This document shows positions 19,901 to 26,927 of a stretch of 64,000 nt of DNA, piece after piece. Both the position numbers and the translations under genes were made by a program. Within the stretch, counting starts at the first letter, position 1; each line of letters opens with the position of its first letter. This DNA is from Streptomyces aurantiacus JA 4570 (GTDB lineage Bacteria; Actinomycetota; Actinomycetes; Streptomycetales; Streptomycetaceae), in the NCBI RefSeq assembly GCF_000414115.1, contig NZ_AOPZ01000337.1:1-64000 (forward strand), written 5' to 3'. The notes beneath the pieces were generated by a model, which was not told where the DNA came from, made no database searches, and saw nothing but the letters and a program-made list of their open reading frames with translations.

Positions 19901-20170
19901 GCAGACGAGCTGCCAGGAGCGCGGCAGACCGACCGCGACCGCCTGGCCGGGGCGTACGCCGTGACGGCGCAGGGCCCCTGCGACGGCCGCGCTCGCGGTG
20001 TCGAGGTCGGCGTACGTGAGGGTGTGCTCGCCGTCGACGACGGCGATGGCGGCGGGGTGGCGGCGGGCCCGGGCCAGTACGGCTCGGGCGAGGCCGGTCC
20101 CGGCGAGGGGGCTGTGGTCGGGGTGGTCCGGGTGCCGGGGCGGGACCGGCGGCTGTGGTGCGGCGTTCAT
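10844..20170 (-). CDS. Hybrid NRPS/PKS: A-T-C-A-T-KS-KR-ACP-TE, no AT, TE tail frameshifted
   Basis: In the present frame this is 3108 residues. Approximate domains are A1 25-515, T1 535-600 (GGDSL), C 625-1075 (HHIAVDG), A2 1090-1600, T2 1610-1680 (GASSL), KS 1710-2140 (ACASS, EAHGTG, QIGHLG), an AT-less linker 2150-2290, KR 2310-2740 (GGTGGIG), ACP 2785-2860 (GADSL) and TE from 2880 (GWSFG). Hand-aligned codes are DAFFLGVTFK for A1 (Val/Ile-like) and DVQFVAHVVK for A2 (proline-like). The module would make a beta-hydroxy-gamma-amino acid from Pro and malonate, with malonyl supplied in trans. The start ATG overlaps the upstream NRPS stop (TGATG). The TE loses its catalytic His through a frameshift at 10920-10933. 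Confidence 0.93.
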   Translation of the reverse strand: MNAAPQPPVPPRHPDHPDHSPLAGTGLARAVLARARRHPAAIAVVDGEHTLTYADLDTASAAVAGALRRHGVRPGQAVAVGLPRSWQLVCAMLGVLRLGAVVVPLDAQSPPERRDHILTDSASVAVVHGAAAPGGLPEGVRPLAVAALLSADGGEGAQEPAAPNGQDVSFVFYTSGSTGRPKGVEVRDAGILRLARPGYLRLSEGARFACLSNPAFDAISFEVWVPLLTGGRCVILDDETAQTPDVLAAELERLRVDVLFITVALFNAIVDKVPHCFSGIGQVLVGGEQLNARLIRRWYRANPDSPTRLHNVYGPTEATTFALCHPIARDFDGDVIPIGRPLPGTGALPVVDGNRLAAPGEVAELYLSGEALAAGYRNLRAETERRFVTLPWHDGGQGRHYRTGDLVRVDAEGRVEYVERADRQVKVRGFRVEPGELERQIAAHPAVRQAYVCTRRDDNGVNELLAYLVPGAELSYEDFDRHLTTALPAYMRPHRTYRVAELPLNANGKVDKSALLGRDDAPWTRTGTEGPQAGSVTAWQRQVLDLAGRILGVTDLRLGDRWVANGGDSLKALRLRFEIRRRWHRELPQALILRGDFAELAAAIEAGAAQDDVPYPPVAAPTGARSAPATSEQQRLWLLQQRHPDSRAYNVPLVFRLDGEVDTTALRHALCRLVVRYPALRTAFEATPEGLRQRVGDAYDPWVTPAEAALRDEDGRRAFTGEFFAAPFDLASPRLFRACWLPRPGGGELLLLLHHIAVDGWSLNVLFGELSAEYAAAVDRARRGEAAAGSGREEESASPSVPTPLDYAAWQAAWLSSDTYRNQRAQLHEHYGSLPEDTAPLEPVRPATQADGRLLRTSLDAGRRAALDRLCADLGLTRFQLLLGVYAWSLYGVTGRTRPRIAGPVAGRPVQEFEASVGMFANTVLLPLEMSPQEGLRTQLRQHAAAAQAVLDRQDVALADVLADRGSGAGPAPFDFLFVLENTDFGALALPRCEARPEWPAPAEAKCPLTLSVVEHGAGVDCLWEYDARYVGAGEAAALDDLFRRGLDLLADGADPTLAELVAPYRRSLPEPGRAAIAPLDFTTVAEGFARQVRRTPGAPALAVEDRALTYAELDAYAAALAAELRRDHPLPPDDSHSGHVALYFQPSAEHVVALLALARLNLTIVPLDPSYPPALLRQILDQVEPLCVLVTPDDADALDAFAPDAKTLPRHSVTLAADPPTAPEDDTPVPPHDVRRPLYTLFTSGSTGTPKGVRVPDRTLCNLLQWQRESGGLAAPAATQQFSMLSFDVSFQEIFGTLCGGGLLHLVRPGLRQDAPALLDRLETAGIERLFLPYVALQVLAEHGVRLGRHPSRLREVVTAGEQLLCTDAIRRWFAGMPGARLFNHYGPTETHVVSALCLEGDPVAWPERPAIGRPVAGAWLRVVDDADEAVPPGCPGRLLIGGPMAAPCYLGDTALNEERFVDLPGLGTFYRSGDVARFDQDGLLHYLGRDDQQIKLSGHRLELGQVESALLRHPDVVNAVAAQDGGRLVACVQLRDGVAGPAAGSAVAPAHALAARLAPEDLAEDLARHLAPLLPPYVRIDRFRCLERLPLTPSGKLDRRAALTAAGEELLPSRRTAGPALTDRETRLSELFEQVVGRPIDPEQRFFDAGASSLDLMRFHLRCAAEPDLLFTIPDLFEHVTVRRLAAFLDAGRQPDTPEADTRLPLAPADGPIAVIGMAVRLPGADDLAAFWELIRTGARGIEYFDAPDGLVGARSQMSGLLSFDPEHFGISRQEARLMDPQQRHLLMSSVQALAHAGIADPSAQRVGLVAGCGENTYFQSLLGEADRAELPDSFQMALHHDKDFLTTKVAYHLDLSGPAFTVQAACASSLVSVHVAAGLLRQGDADVMLAGGVLVDTLLTDGYAYRPQHIFSKDGHCRPFSNDADGTIGASGVGVVVLKPLSRARRDGDTVYAVITGSALNNDGSGKLSYSAPSLAGQREVIRAALRRSGRTGADLGYVEAHGTGTRLGDPVEVGALRQAFGVDGSDSGTGGSGPGGAGLGPGGSGRCALSSVKSQIGHLGAAAGVVGLVRAALAVHHGVIPPNVDFRRFNPQLGADVSPFYVPAEAHPWPGAGPRVAAVSSFGIGGTNAHLVLEAAETYAADEPEDSPEPGRQLPFAPCLLLSSSSAAGLRADAARIADHLAARPESYGRVLRHLQAGRPARRWRAAAVHADVEAAVTWLRTVSGTEVAPHDDTCAAEDHTPAELADAWLRGLAIHWPPGPAPAPWDFPPPAFDLTEHDFRRAAPTRPQGLPEADWPQRLPEADWLHQPHWVRLSRARTSPGPHTPGLLVAMTATPLSPEALRVLEARYERVVRVGAAAAFARLAEDVYEVDPADPDSLRQLLGALADAGRAGIDWLHALPLAVAGPVGERSLDHARWACLDTPAALMRAADVLPPSVRLRPWWLSYGAQPVEGEVRRPELGLLAGAAEVVPQECAVDGHWLDLPTGEPVDWAAALVGLLAEADASAALPRRLALRQGFWWRQALLPVPAPEVMEPGVPLPGGVADEPGTHVILGGTGGIGCALAAWLLAQSDCRVVLLARRPRLPADLAQWTDRVELIEADLSAEPPEEILSRIERHTGRVDGVVHAAGEAGGALITRRDGAAMRRAMAAKVRGALLTELLIERFRPDFAAYCSSMSALFGGIGQFDYAAAGGLLDAFARHRAGAAETTARIGIGWDIWSEVGMARDALRSDARHQAHLAVGLAEKEGQRLFARALRLQLPHLLVSTTDIERARAFYTAPAGPAQGPSGTSQDEHGATPTAAVASRLTGVLCGLLGLDELDPEASLYDHGADSLTLLDLIATVEEHFGVALDLSRLSHQVSVREVVAHIRDASPGVTPSEGPLTLEVWQEGTGRDLVCLVHPVGGDIQAYRALVTALDPRLTVCLIADPALRRADLPAWSITERARHYHAALEARFPGAEWRWRLAGWSFGAWVAHAMAAEAEASGRPADGLYLLDPPSPDASRHFQAYDETQFEAVFAHELSQGGGGAPASAEAQAYAERLARCCRANVAGMAQHELPGLSGTPTRVWLPGVPVAGRRAAATGPAGRPTPPVAGTVAGSPVL

Positions 20171-23100
20171 CACGACTCCGGCGTCGGTACGATCTCCGCC
20201 TGCGGCGCGGAGTTCTGCGGGGGGCAGGAGTCGGTGAGCGGGTGGGATCCCGGGAGCGGGCCGCACCGGGCGAGGCGGTCCAGCTCGGACTCGATCGTCG
20301 CGGCGACCCGCGGCACCGCCGCGGCTTCCAGCATCTCCCAGTGGTCGCAGTCGACGGGCTCCACCAGGAAGTCGCCGTCGGCGCGGCGGCGCCAGAAGTC
20401 CCGTACCTCTTGCAGGAGTTCGTCCGGCACGTCCTTGAGGGCCTGCATGAACACCGTCCGGGCGGGCGACGGCCGGGGCACGTGGTCGCGCGTGGTGCTC
20501 CGGTTGTGGTTGTAGAGGTGGAAGTACTGCTCGATCTGCCGGTCGTCGATGCCGGGGTACATGCCGTTGAACTTCACGAGCTTGTCGCGGAACTCGGCCA
20601 TGTCCGCCGGCGCGACGCTCGCACGCCGTTCGGCGTCGTCCGTGCCCGGCGTGTCGAGCAGCACCACACTCACGTCGGTGCGCCCGGCCAGCGCCAGGCG
20701 GCGGCCCATCTCGTGGGCGACCAGGCCGCCGTAGGAGAGGCCGGTGAGGATCAGCGGGGCGTCGGGCAGCGGCTCGATGAGTTCCAGATACGCGGCGGCC
20801 ATGGCCTCGACCGTGGGCAGGAACGACTCGCCGGGGTTGACGCCGGGGGACTGGATCCCGTGGACGCCCACGGACTCCGGCAGCGCCTTGGCCAGCGCCA
20901 GGTAGCAGAAGGCGGTGCCACCCGCCGGGTGCACGCACACCACCTGGGCGCGGCCGTCGCCCGCGCGCAGCTCGAGCAGGTTGCTCGGCGGGGCTCCCGA
21001 GTCGCCGCGGCGCAGCCGTCCGCCCAGCTCCTCGATGGTCGGGTGGCGCACGATGTCACGGATCGGCAGGGTCTCACCGAACGCCTCACGGACGGCGTGG
21101 GCCAGCTTGATGGCGGAGATCGAGGTGCCGCCGATGTCGAAGAAGCTGTCGCGGATGCCGATCTCGGACCGGACGAGCAGCCGCTGCCATATCTGGTAGA
21201 GGGTCAGCTCGATGTGGTCGCGCGGGCTGGTCAGGTTGACCTGGACGGGACGGTCCGCGCGGGCCCGCTCGAGGAGCGCCGCGCGGTCGAGCTTGCCGTT
21301 GGACGTCTGCGGCAGCTGCGGCAGTTCGACGAACAGGGCCGGGATCATATGGGCCGGAAGCCGCCGCGCGAGGGCGGCACGCCACTCGGCCACCGGCCTC
21401 GGCGCCGCGTCGCCCACGGCCACGGCGGCGACCAGCTGTGGTTCACCGGCGCCGTCGTGGTCGGCGACGACCGCGGCCTCCGTCACACCGGGCTGGTCGA
21501 GCAGCGTCGCCTCGATCTCGCCCAGCTCGATGCGGAACCCGCGCAGCTTGACCTGGTGGTCGCGGCGGCCGACGTACAGCAGATCGCCGCTCGGCAGCCA
21601 GCGGGCCACGTCACCGCTGCGGTACATCCGGCCGCCGGGGACGAAGGGGTCGGCGACAAACCGCTCGGCGGTCAGGCCAGGGCGGCCCAGATAGCCGCGC
21701 GCCAGCCCGGCACCCGCGAGATACAGCTCGCCCGCCACACCGACGGGTACCGGCTGGAGCCGCTCGTCGAGCACGTAGGCCCGCGTGTCGGCCACCGGCG
21801 GGCCGATCGGCGCCTGGCGCGCCAGCGGACGCGGGTCGAGGTACGCGGTGCAGTACAGCGCCGTCTCGGTGGGGCCGTAGCCGTTGAGGATCCGCAGGCC
21901 CGGCAGCGCCTGCTCAAGGCGGTGCAGGCCGTCCTCCGGCAGCGGTTCGAGACCCGTGATGATGTACCTCAACGACAGCCCGGCCAGGCGCTCCTCGGGG
22001 GCCTCGCAGATCCATTTGACGTACGCGGGCGGCAGCAGCACCTCCACGATGCGGTGCTCGCGCAGCCAGGCGATCAGCGCCTCGGGGTCGTCACGCACGT
22101 CCCCCGGCACCAATCGCAGAATGCCGCCGCTGGTCAGAGGCAGCATCAGCTCCTGGAGCGAGGCGTCGAAGGCGAAGCTCGGCCACATCGCCGACGCCTG
22201 CCCGGGTGTCGCCTCGAACTGCGACAGCCAGAAGTCGAGGAGGTTCAGGATGCCGCGGTGGGTGGCGGCCACGCCCTTGGGGCGGCCGGTCGAGCCCGAG
22301 GTGTAGATCACGTACGCCAGGCCGTTCGGACGGAAACCGACGGCGGGCGGGTCCTCGCGCAGACCCTCGGCCTCGACGCCGGTCAGCGGCAGCCAGCCGT
22401 CGTCCGGGGGCGCGGTGTCGTTGCTCAGCACCAGCACGGCGCCGGCGTCCGCCGCCATGCCCGTCAGCCGCTCCGCGGGCAGTGCGGGATCGAGCGGGAG
22501 GTAGGCCGCGCCCGCCTTGAGGACGCCGAGGATGCCCACGACCAGATCCACGGACAGGTGGGTGTGCAGACCCACCACCTGCTCGGCGCCCACACCGCGG
22601 GAGAGCAGGGCGTGCGCGAGGCGGTTGGCGCGCCGGTCCAGGGCGGCGTAGTCGAGCTGTTCGCCCTCGTGGACGACGGCGGTCTGGCCGGGCCGCTCCC
22701 GCACCTGGGCCTCGAAGCGCTCGACGAGACCGGCAGGGGACGTGGCGTCCGAGGCGGTGAGGGGGGTGGCCGGGGCGGGGCGCTCCGGGGCGTTGAACTC
22801 CACGAGCACCTGCCGGCGCTCCCGCTCGTCGAGCAGCGTCAGCTCTGCCACCGGGCGGTCGTCCGCCTGGACCATCTGCTCCAGTACATGACGCAGCCGC
22901 CGGCCGTACCGCTCGGCCGTACCGGCGTCGAAGAGGGCCGTGGCGTAGTCCAGGCTGCCGGTGATGCGGCCCTCCTCCTCCGCAAGGGACAGGGCCAGGT
23001 CGAACTTGGCGACGGAGTGCGCCGGTTCCAGCGGCGTCGCCTCGACCCCCGGCAGCGCCACCTCGCCCTCCTCGCTGCCCTGCCAGGTGAACAACACCTG

Positions 23101-24234
23101 GAACAGCGGCGTGTGCGCGAGGCCCCGGGCGGGCTTGAGCAGGTCGACGACCTGCTCGAAGGGCAGGTCCTGGTGCAGCAGCGCGGACTGTGTCACCCCG
23201 CGCACACGCTGGAGCAGCTCGGCCACCGTCGGGCCCTCGGAGAAGTCGATCCGCAGCGCAAGGGTGTTGACGAAGCACCCGATCAGACGCTCGAGTTCGG
23301 CTCGGCGGCGATGTTCCGCGGGCGTGCCGATCACCACGTCCGACTGCTCCGCCAGCCGCGCGAGAACCAGCGCCCACCCGGCGAGGACGGTCATGAACAA
23401 GGAGCAGTCGTTGCGCCTGCCTAGGTCCCGCAGCGCGGCGGTCAGCTCCTCGTCGAGGCAGAGCGGTATCCGCCCGCCGCGATAGTCCTGCTCGGCCGGG
23501 CGGGGCCGGTCCGTCGGCAGTTCGAGGACCGCCGGGGCGCCCGCCAGGGCCTCCTGCCAGTACGCGCGCTGCTCGTCCGCGGCCCCTTCGGACAGCCACC
23601 GGTGCTGCCAGGCCGCGTAGTCGGCGTACTGCGCGGGCAGCGGGAGGAGCGGGTCGGGCGCACCGTCGCGGAAGGCCGCGTACAGGGCACCGAGCTCCCG
23701 CGTGAGAACCCCCATCGACCATCCGTCCGACACGATGTGATGCATCGTCAGCAGGAAGACGTGCCGGTCGGCGCCGAGCCTCACCAGGCGGCCGCGCACC
23801 AACGGGCCGCGCGCCAGGTCGAACGGCGCGGTGGCCTCCTCGCGCCGCAGCAGCGCGAGCCGGCCTTCGGCGTCGGGGCTGGCCGTCAGATCCTCCAGGG
23901 TGAGGGCGAAGCCGACGTCGGCCGGATCGATCTCCTGGAACGCCGCGCCCGCCACGGCGACAAGGCGCGTCCGCAGCGCCTCGTGGCGGGCGACCAGGGC
24001 GTCGAGCGCCCGGCGCAACGCCGTGTGGTCGAGAGTGCCGCGCAGCTCCACGGCCAGGTGCAGGTGGTACGCGTCGCTCGCTCCCCGCATGTGCGACAGG
24101 AACCACAGTCGCTGCTGGCCGTGGGACGCCTCCAGGGGGGCGGTGCGGTCCGCGCGCGGGATGGCGGTCTGCTTCCGCGTCGCGCTCGGTCGCCGCTCGG
24201 AGGGAGAACGATGGGCACCTTGGTTCGCGGACAA
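20170..24234 (-). CDS. NRPS module C-A-T-TE
   Basis: This NRPS of about 1354 residues has a condensation domain (about 30-460, HHIVSDGWS near 168), an adenylation domain (about 480-985, YTSGSTGRPKG near 647), a carrier domain (GGTSISA near 1036) and a type I thioesterase (GLSYGG near 1166, CDHWEML near 1297). The hand-read specificity code is DAQLIGGLYK, which matches no code I know. With its own TE and an N-terminal C domain, it may make or transfer an acyl-amino-acid unit onto the Val-Pro-ketide made by the hybrid. No ATG lies near the start; TTG 24234 is chosen because GGAAGAG lies 6 bases upstream. It is the first gene of the operon, and no MbtH gene is in the window. Confidence 0.9.
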   Translation of the reverse strand: MSANQGAHRSPSERRPSATRKQTAIPRADRTAPLEASHGQQRLWFLSHMRGASDAYHLHLAVELRGTLDHTALRRALDALVARHEALRTRLVAVAGAAFQEIDPADVGFALTLEDLTASPDAEGRLALLRREEATAPFDLARGPLVRGRLVRLGADRHVFLLTMHHIVSDGWSMGVLTRELGALYAAFRDGAPDPLLPLPAQYADYAAWQHRWLSEGAADEQRAYWQEALAGAPAVLELPTDRPRPAEQDYRGGRIPLCLDEELTAALRDLGRRNDCSLFMTVLAGWALVLARLAEQSDVVIGTPAEHRRRAELERLIGCFVNTLALRIDFSEGPTVAELLQRVRGVTQSALLHQDLPFEQVVDLLKPARGLAHTPLFQVLFTWQGSEEGEVALPGVEATPLEPAHSVAKFDLALSLAEEEGRITGSLDYATALFDAGTAERYGRRLRHVLEQMVQADDRPVAELTLLDERERRQVLVEFNAPERPAPATPLTASDATSPAGLVERFEAQVRERPGQTAVVHEGEQLDYAALDRRANRLAHALLSRGVGAEQVVGLHTHLSVDLVVGILGVLKAGAAYLPLDPALPAERLTGMAADAGAVLVLSNDTAPPDDGWLPLTGVEAEGLREDPPAVGFRPNGLAYVIYTSGSTGRPKGVAATHRGILNLLDFWLSQFEATPGQASAMWPSFAFDASLQELMLPLTSGGILRLVPGDVRDDPEALIAWLREHRIVEVLLPPAYVKWICEAPEERLAGLSLRYIITGLEPLPEDGLHRLEQALPGLRILNGYGPTETALYCTAYLDPRPLARQAPIGPPVADTRAYVLDERLQPVPVGVAGELYLAGAGLARGYLGRPGLTAERFVADPFVPGGRMYRSGDVARWLPSGDLLYVGRRDHQVKLRGFRIELGEIEATLLDQPGVTEAAVVADHDGAGEPQLVAAVAVGDAAPRPVAEWRAALARRLPAHMIPALFVELPQLPQTSNGKLDRAALLERARADRPVQVNLTSPRDHIELTLYQIWQRLLVRSEIGIRDSFFDIGGTSISAIKLAHAVREAFGETLPIRDIVRHPTIEELGGRLRRGDSGAPPSNLLELRAGDGRAQVVCVHPAGGTAFCYLALAKALPESVGVHGIQSPGVNPGESFLPTVEAMAAAYLELIEPLPDAPLILTGLSYGGLVAHEMGRRLALAGRTDVSVVLLDTPGTDDAERRASVAPADMAEFRDKLVKFNGMYPGIDDRQIEQYFHLYNHNRSTTRDHVPRPSPARTVFMQALKDVPDELLQEVRDFWRRRADGDFLVEPVDCDHWEMLEAAAVPRVAATIESELDRLARCGPLPGSHPLTDSCPPQNSAPQAEIVPTPES

Positions 24235-24811
24235 AGCTGACTCTTCCACTCTCGGGGCTAATTCACAGTGGTGACTGGAATGGGTCGCGGGATTTCGCTC
24301 AGCGGGGTCGGCCGAGTCCCGGAGAAGTTCCGAAATGCAATCGATGAGCTGGTAACTCGAGCGGGGGCGTATCGAGCGGGGCCGCAAGGATCCAAGGCGC
24401 GCGCACCAGGGCGTATGCACCCTGCACGGAAGTGGCTGATTCGTCGACGTGAGGGCTCGGCATGCCGTGTGACCTGCTGTAGAGCGTGAATACCTCCGAG
24501 TAGTGCATGAATACGTCCACACAGCCGGGGAGTCATCGCCGCTCTGTGAACGCAAAGTGACAGCCGCATCGTCGACCGATGGCGACTGTCAGAGGTGATG
24601 ATTGATCAGGCCGTCCGAGTCTGTCAATGCCGGGTTGATCGCGCTCTCTGGGGCCGCGCCGTGAACTCGCTGATCCGGCGCCGACTTCATGAAGTAGTTA
24701 TGGGGAACGTCATAAAACCAACCACGGTGACAGGGCCAGCACTTCGCGAGCCTAAGCTTGCGTGGGGTCCCGCGTTGATCGCCGAGTCGGCTGTTTGAGA
24801 CGCTTCGTGTC
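24235..24811. other. Intergenic region with divergent promoters upstream of the NRPS operon
   Basis: These 577 bases separate the NRPS operon (minus) from a GNAT gene (plus) and hold no convincing gene. The middle is less GC-rich than the flanks (around 24640-24720), as expected for promoters. A short inverted repeat CATCG-TCGAC-CGATG is near 24570. I see no cluster-specific regulator binding site that I can name. Confidence 0.5.
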
Positions 24812-25426
24812 ATGCCCCAGGCGATCTTGCGTACCGAGCGGACCCAGCTGGTCCCGCTGTCCGATGAGCACCTTCAGTATCAGGTCGAGCTCGATGCCGA
24901 CCCCGAGGTGATGCGTTACCTGGGCGGCGTCCGTACCCGTGAACAGGTGGAGAAGAAGCACCGCGAGACCCTCGCGGAAGCAAACCGGGTCGCGGGCCTC
25001 GGGTACTGGGCGGGCTTCGTCGAGGGTGAGTTCGTCGGCTACTGGATTCTGCGGGCGCCGGACTCCGACGGCCAGGAGCCATCTGACGGCCAGGAGCCAG
25101 TGGAGGGCCAGGAGTCAGTGGAGGGCCAGGAGTCGGTGGAGGGGCAGGCCGAGCTGGGGTTCCGGTTGCTGCGGCGCCACTGGCGCAAGGGCTTCGCCGG
25201 TGAGGGTTCGCGTGAGCTGATACGGCACGGGCTCGAAGACCTCGGGCTGACCCGGATCTTCGCCCAGGCGTCGGCGGCCAACGTCGCCTCCCGGGCGACG
25301 ATGGCCGCTCTCGGGCTGCACTGCGTCCGTGAATTCCACGCGGACCCCAGTTGGTTCCCGCCGGGCACCGATCTTCGGGCGGTCGAGTACGCGATCACCC
25401 GGGAGCAGTGGAGTGCCCGCCGCTGA
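24812..25426 (+). CDS. GNAT-family N-acetyltransferase with internal hexapeptide repeat
   Basis: This 204-residue acetyltransferase resembles the RimJ/RimL group. It starts TERTQLVPLSDEHL, with LGFRLLRRHWRKGFAGEGSR as the acetyl-CoA-binding helix region (Q/R-x-x-G-x-G/A) and ANVASRATMAALG in the C-terminal half. Between beta strands, at residues 86-113, it carries an insertion of hexapeptide repeats (G-Q-E-P/S-V-E), encoded by an 18-bp minisatellite. The substrate is unknown. It faces away from the NRPS operon and probably marks its edge. Confidence 0.85.
   Translation: MPQAILRTERTQLVPLSDEHLQYQVELDADPEVMRYLGGVRTREQVEKKHRETLAEANRVAGLGYWAGFVEGEFVGYWILRAPDSDGQEPSDGQEPVEGQESVEGQESVEGQAELGFRLLRRHWRKGFAGEGSRELIRHGLEDLGLTRIFAQASAANVASRATMAALGLHCVREFHADPSWFPPGTDLRAVEYAITREQWSARR
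25067..25150 (+). repeat. 18-bp in-frame minisatellite inside the GNAT gene
   Basis: Four full units start at 25067, 25085, 25103 and 25121, followed by a 12-base partial unit. The consensus is GASGGCCAGGAGYCAGTG. Each unit adds six residues, so copy-number changes keep the reading frame. Confidence 0.9.
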
Positions 25427-25630
25427 GGGGGCGGGACCGGCGCGGGAGTGACCCTTCGCTGGCACTGGAGTGATGATCGAAAGCCCTAATTCCGACATGT
25501 AGGAAAATAGCGCACTTACGGTGTTACGGTCCGTTGCGATTCGGCCATGCAGGGCCACGGGTGCGACGCGTGCGACGCACGAGTCACACACGCAACGGGT
25601 AGAAGCCAGCGGAACCGTGTAGGGGTGCGC

Positions 25631-26854
25631 GTGAAGGTCGTCTGTGTCGGAGGCGGGCCCGCCGGCCTGTATCTCTCCATCCTGCTGAAGCGGCAGGACC
25701 CGTCCACCGAGATCACTGTGTACGAACGCAATCCCGAGGGCTCGACGTACGGCTGGGGCGTCACGTACTGGCGCGGGCTGCTGGACAAGCTGCGCGCGCA
25801 CGACCCCGAGTCGGCGCGCGCCGTCGAGGAGCATTCGGTCCGCTGGAGCGACGGCGTCGCCCATGTGCGCGACGGCGCCCGGAACCTGACGACGCGCCAC
25901 CACGGCGACGAGGGATTCGGCATCGGCCGCCACCGGCTCCTGAAGATCCTCGCGGCCCGGGCCAGGGACCTCGGCGTACGGCTGGAGTTCGCCCACGAGA
26001 TGGCCCCGGGCGCGCTGCCCGGCGACGCCGATCTGGTGGTGGCGGGCGACGGACTGCACAGCGGCCTGCGCACCCGCGACGCCGACCACTTCGGCACCGA
26101 CGTCACGGCCGGGCGCAACCACTACGCCTGGCTCGGCACCACGAAGGTCTTCGACGCCTTCACCTTCTCCTTCGTGGAGACCGACCACGGCTGGATCTGG
26201 TGCTACGCGTACGGCTACGGCGCCGAGGGCAGCACCTGCGTGATCGAGTGCGCGCCCGAGACCTGGGCCGGCCTCGGGCTCGACCGTGCCGACGAGGCGG
26301 AGGGGCTCGACCTGCTGGAGCAGCTCTTCGCCGACCTGCTCGACGGCCACCGCCTCATCGGCCGCTCCGCCGGCGACGGCAGGCCCCAGTGGCTGACCTT
26401 CCGCACCCTCACCAACCAGCGCTGGTACCGCGACAACGTCGTCCTGCTCGGCGACGCCGCCCACACCACGCACTACTCGATCGGGGCCGGTACGACGCTC
26501 GCCCTGGAGGACGCCATGGCGCTCGCCGGAGCGCTGCGCGGGCACGCGTCCCTGCCGGGCGCCCTCGCCGCGTACGAACAGGAGCGCAAGTCCGCCCTCC
26601 TGTCGATCCAGAGCGCGGCCCGCTACAGCGCCCAGTGGTACGAGCACCTGCCCCGCTACATCCACCTCCCCCCGCACCGCATGTTCGCCCTCCTCGGCCA
26701 GCGCCACTCACCCCTGCTGCCGCACGTCCCGCCCCACCTCTACTACGGCCTCGACAAGGCCGTCGGCCGCCTCAAGGCCCTGCGCCGCCTCAAGCGCTGG
26801 CTGGGCCCGAAGATCGCCCGCGCGGCCCACGCCCGGGCGCTGGCCCCTCGGTAG
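25631..26854 (+). CDS. FAD-dependent aromatic monooxygenase (salicylyl-CoA hydroxylase-like)
   Basis: This is a flavoprotein monooxygenase of about 407 residues. It has the dinucleotide-binding motif VVCVGGGPAGLYLSILLKR at the N-terminus, the DG motif around VAGDGLHSGLR, and the FAD/pyrophosphate motif VVLLGDAAHTTHYSIGAGT. The STYGWGVTYW segment and overall pattern recall salicylyl-CoA or anthraniloyl-CoA hydroxylases. GTG 25631 is preferred because AGGGG is about 6 bases upstream and the fold starts there; GTG 25625 is possible. No CoA ligase or ring-degradation genes lie adjacent, so the pathway is unclear. A hairpin terminator follows. Confidence 0.85.
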   Translation: MKVVCVGGGPAGLYLSILLKRQDPSTEITVYERNPEGSTYGWGVTYWRGLLDKLRAHDPESARAVEEHSVRWSDGVAHVRDGARNLTTRHHGDEGFGIGRHRLLKILAARARDLGVRLEFAHEMAPGALPGDADLVVAGDGLHSGLRTRDADHFGTDVTAGRNHYAWLGTTKVFDAFTFSFVETDHGWIWCYAYGYGAEGSTCVIECAPETWAGLGLDRADEAEGLDLLEQLFADLLDGHRLIGRSAGDGRPQWLTFRTLTNQRWYRDNVVLLGDAAHTTHYSIGAGTTLALEDAMALAGALRGHASLPGALAAYEQERKSALLSIQSAARYSAQWYEHLPRYIHLPPHRMFALLGQRHSPLLPHVPPHLYYGLDKAVGRLKALRRLKRWLGPKIARAAHARALAPR

Positions 26855-26858
26855 AGGA

Positions 26859-26898
26859 GGGCCCATTGCGCCGCGTGCCGACGCGACACAATGGGCCC
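26859..26898. terminator. Bidirectional hairpin terminator
   Basis: GGGCCCATTG (26859-26868) pairs with CAATGGGCCC (26889-26898). The 20-base loop itself contains a CGCGT/ACGCG mini-stem. It separates the convergent monooxygenase and I36-like genes. Confidence 0.7.
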
Positions 26899-26927
26899 GG
26901 CCCCCCCCGTGTGGTGGTGGCCCCGAG

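Noticed and set aside
10844-20938. Starting the hybrid synthase upstream of 20170
   Set aside because: The upstream part of the frame is antisense-like within the preceding NRPS thioesterase; ATG 20170 overlaps the NRPS stop as TGATG and begins the A domain.
17906-23424. Long plus-strand open frames antisense to both NRPS genes
   Set aside because: Same GC-driven antisense effect; the composition is not protein-like and no ribosome-binding sites are seen.
24595-24798. A 67-codon frame in the intergenic region
   Set aside because: Codon use is atypical, there is no ribosome-binding site and no family; it is more likely promoter sequence.
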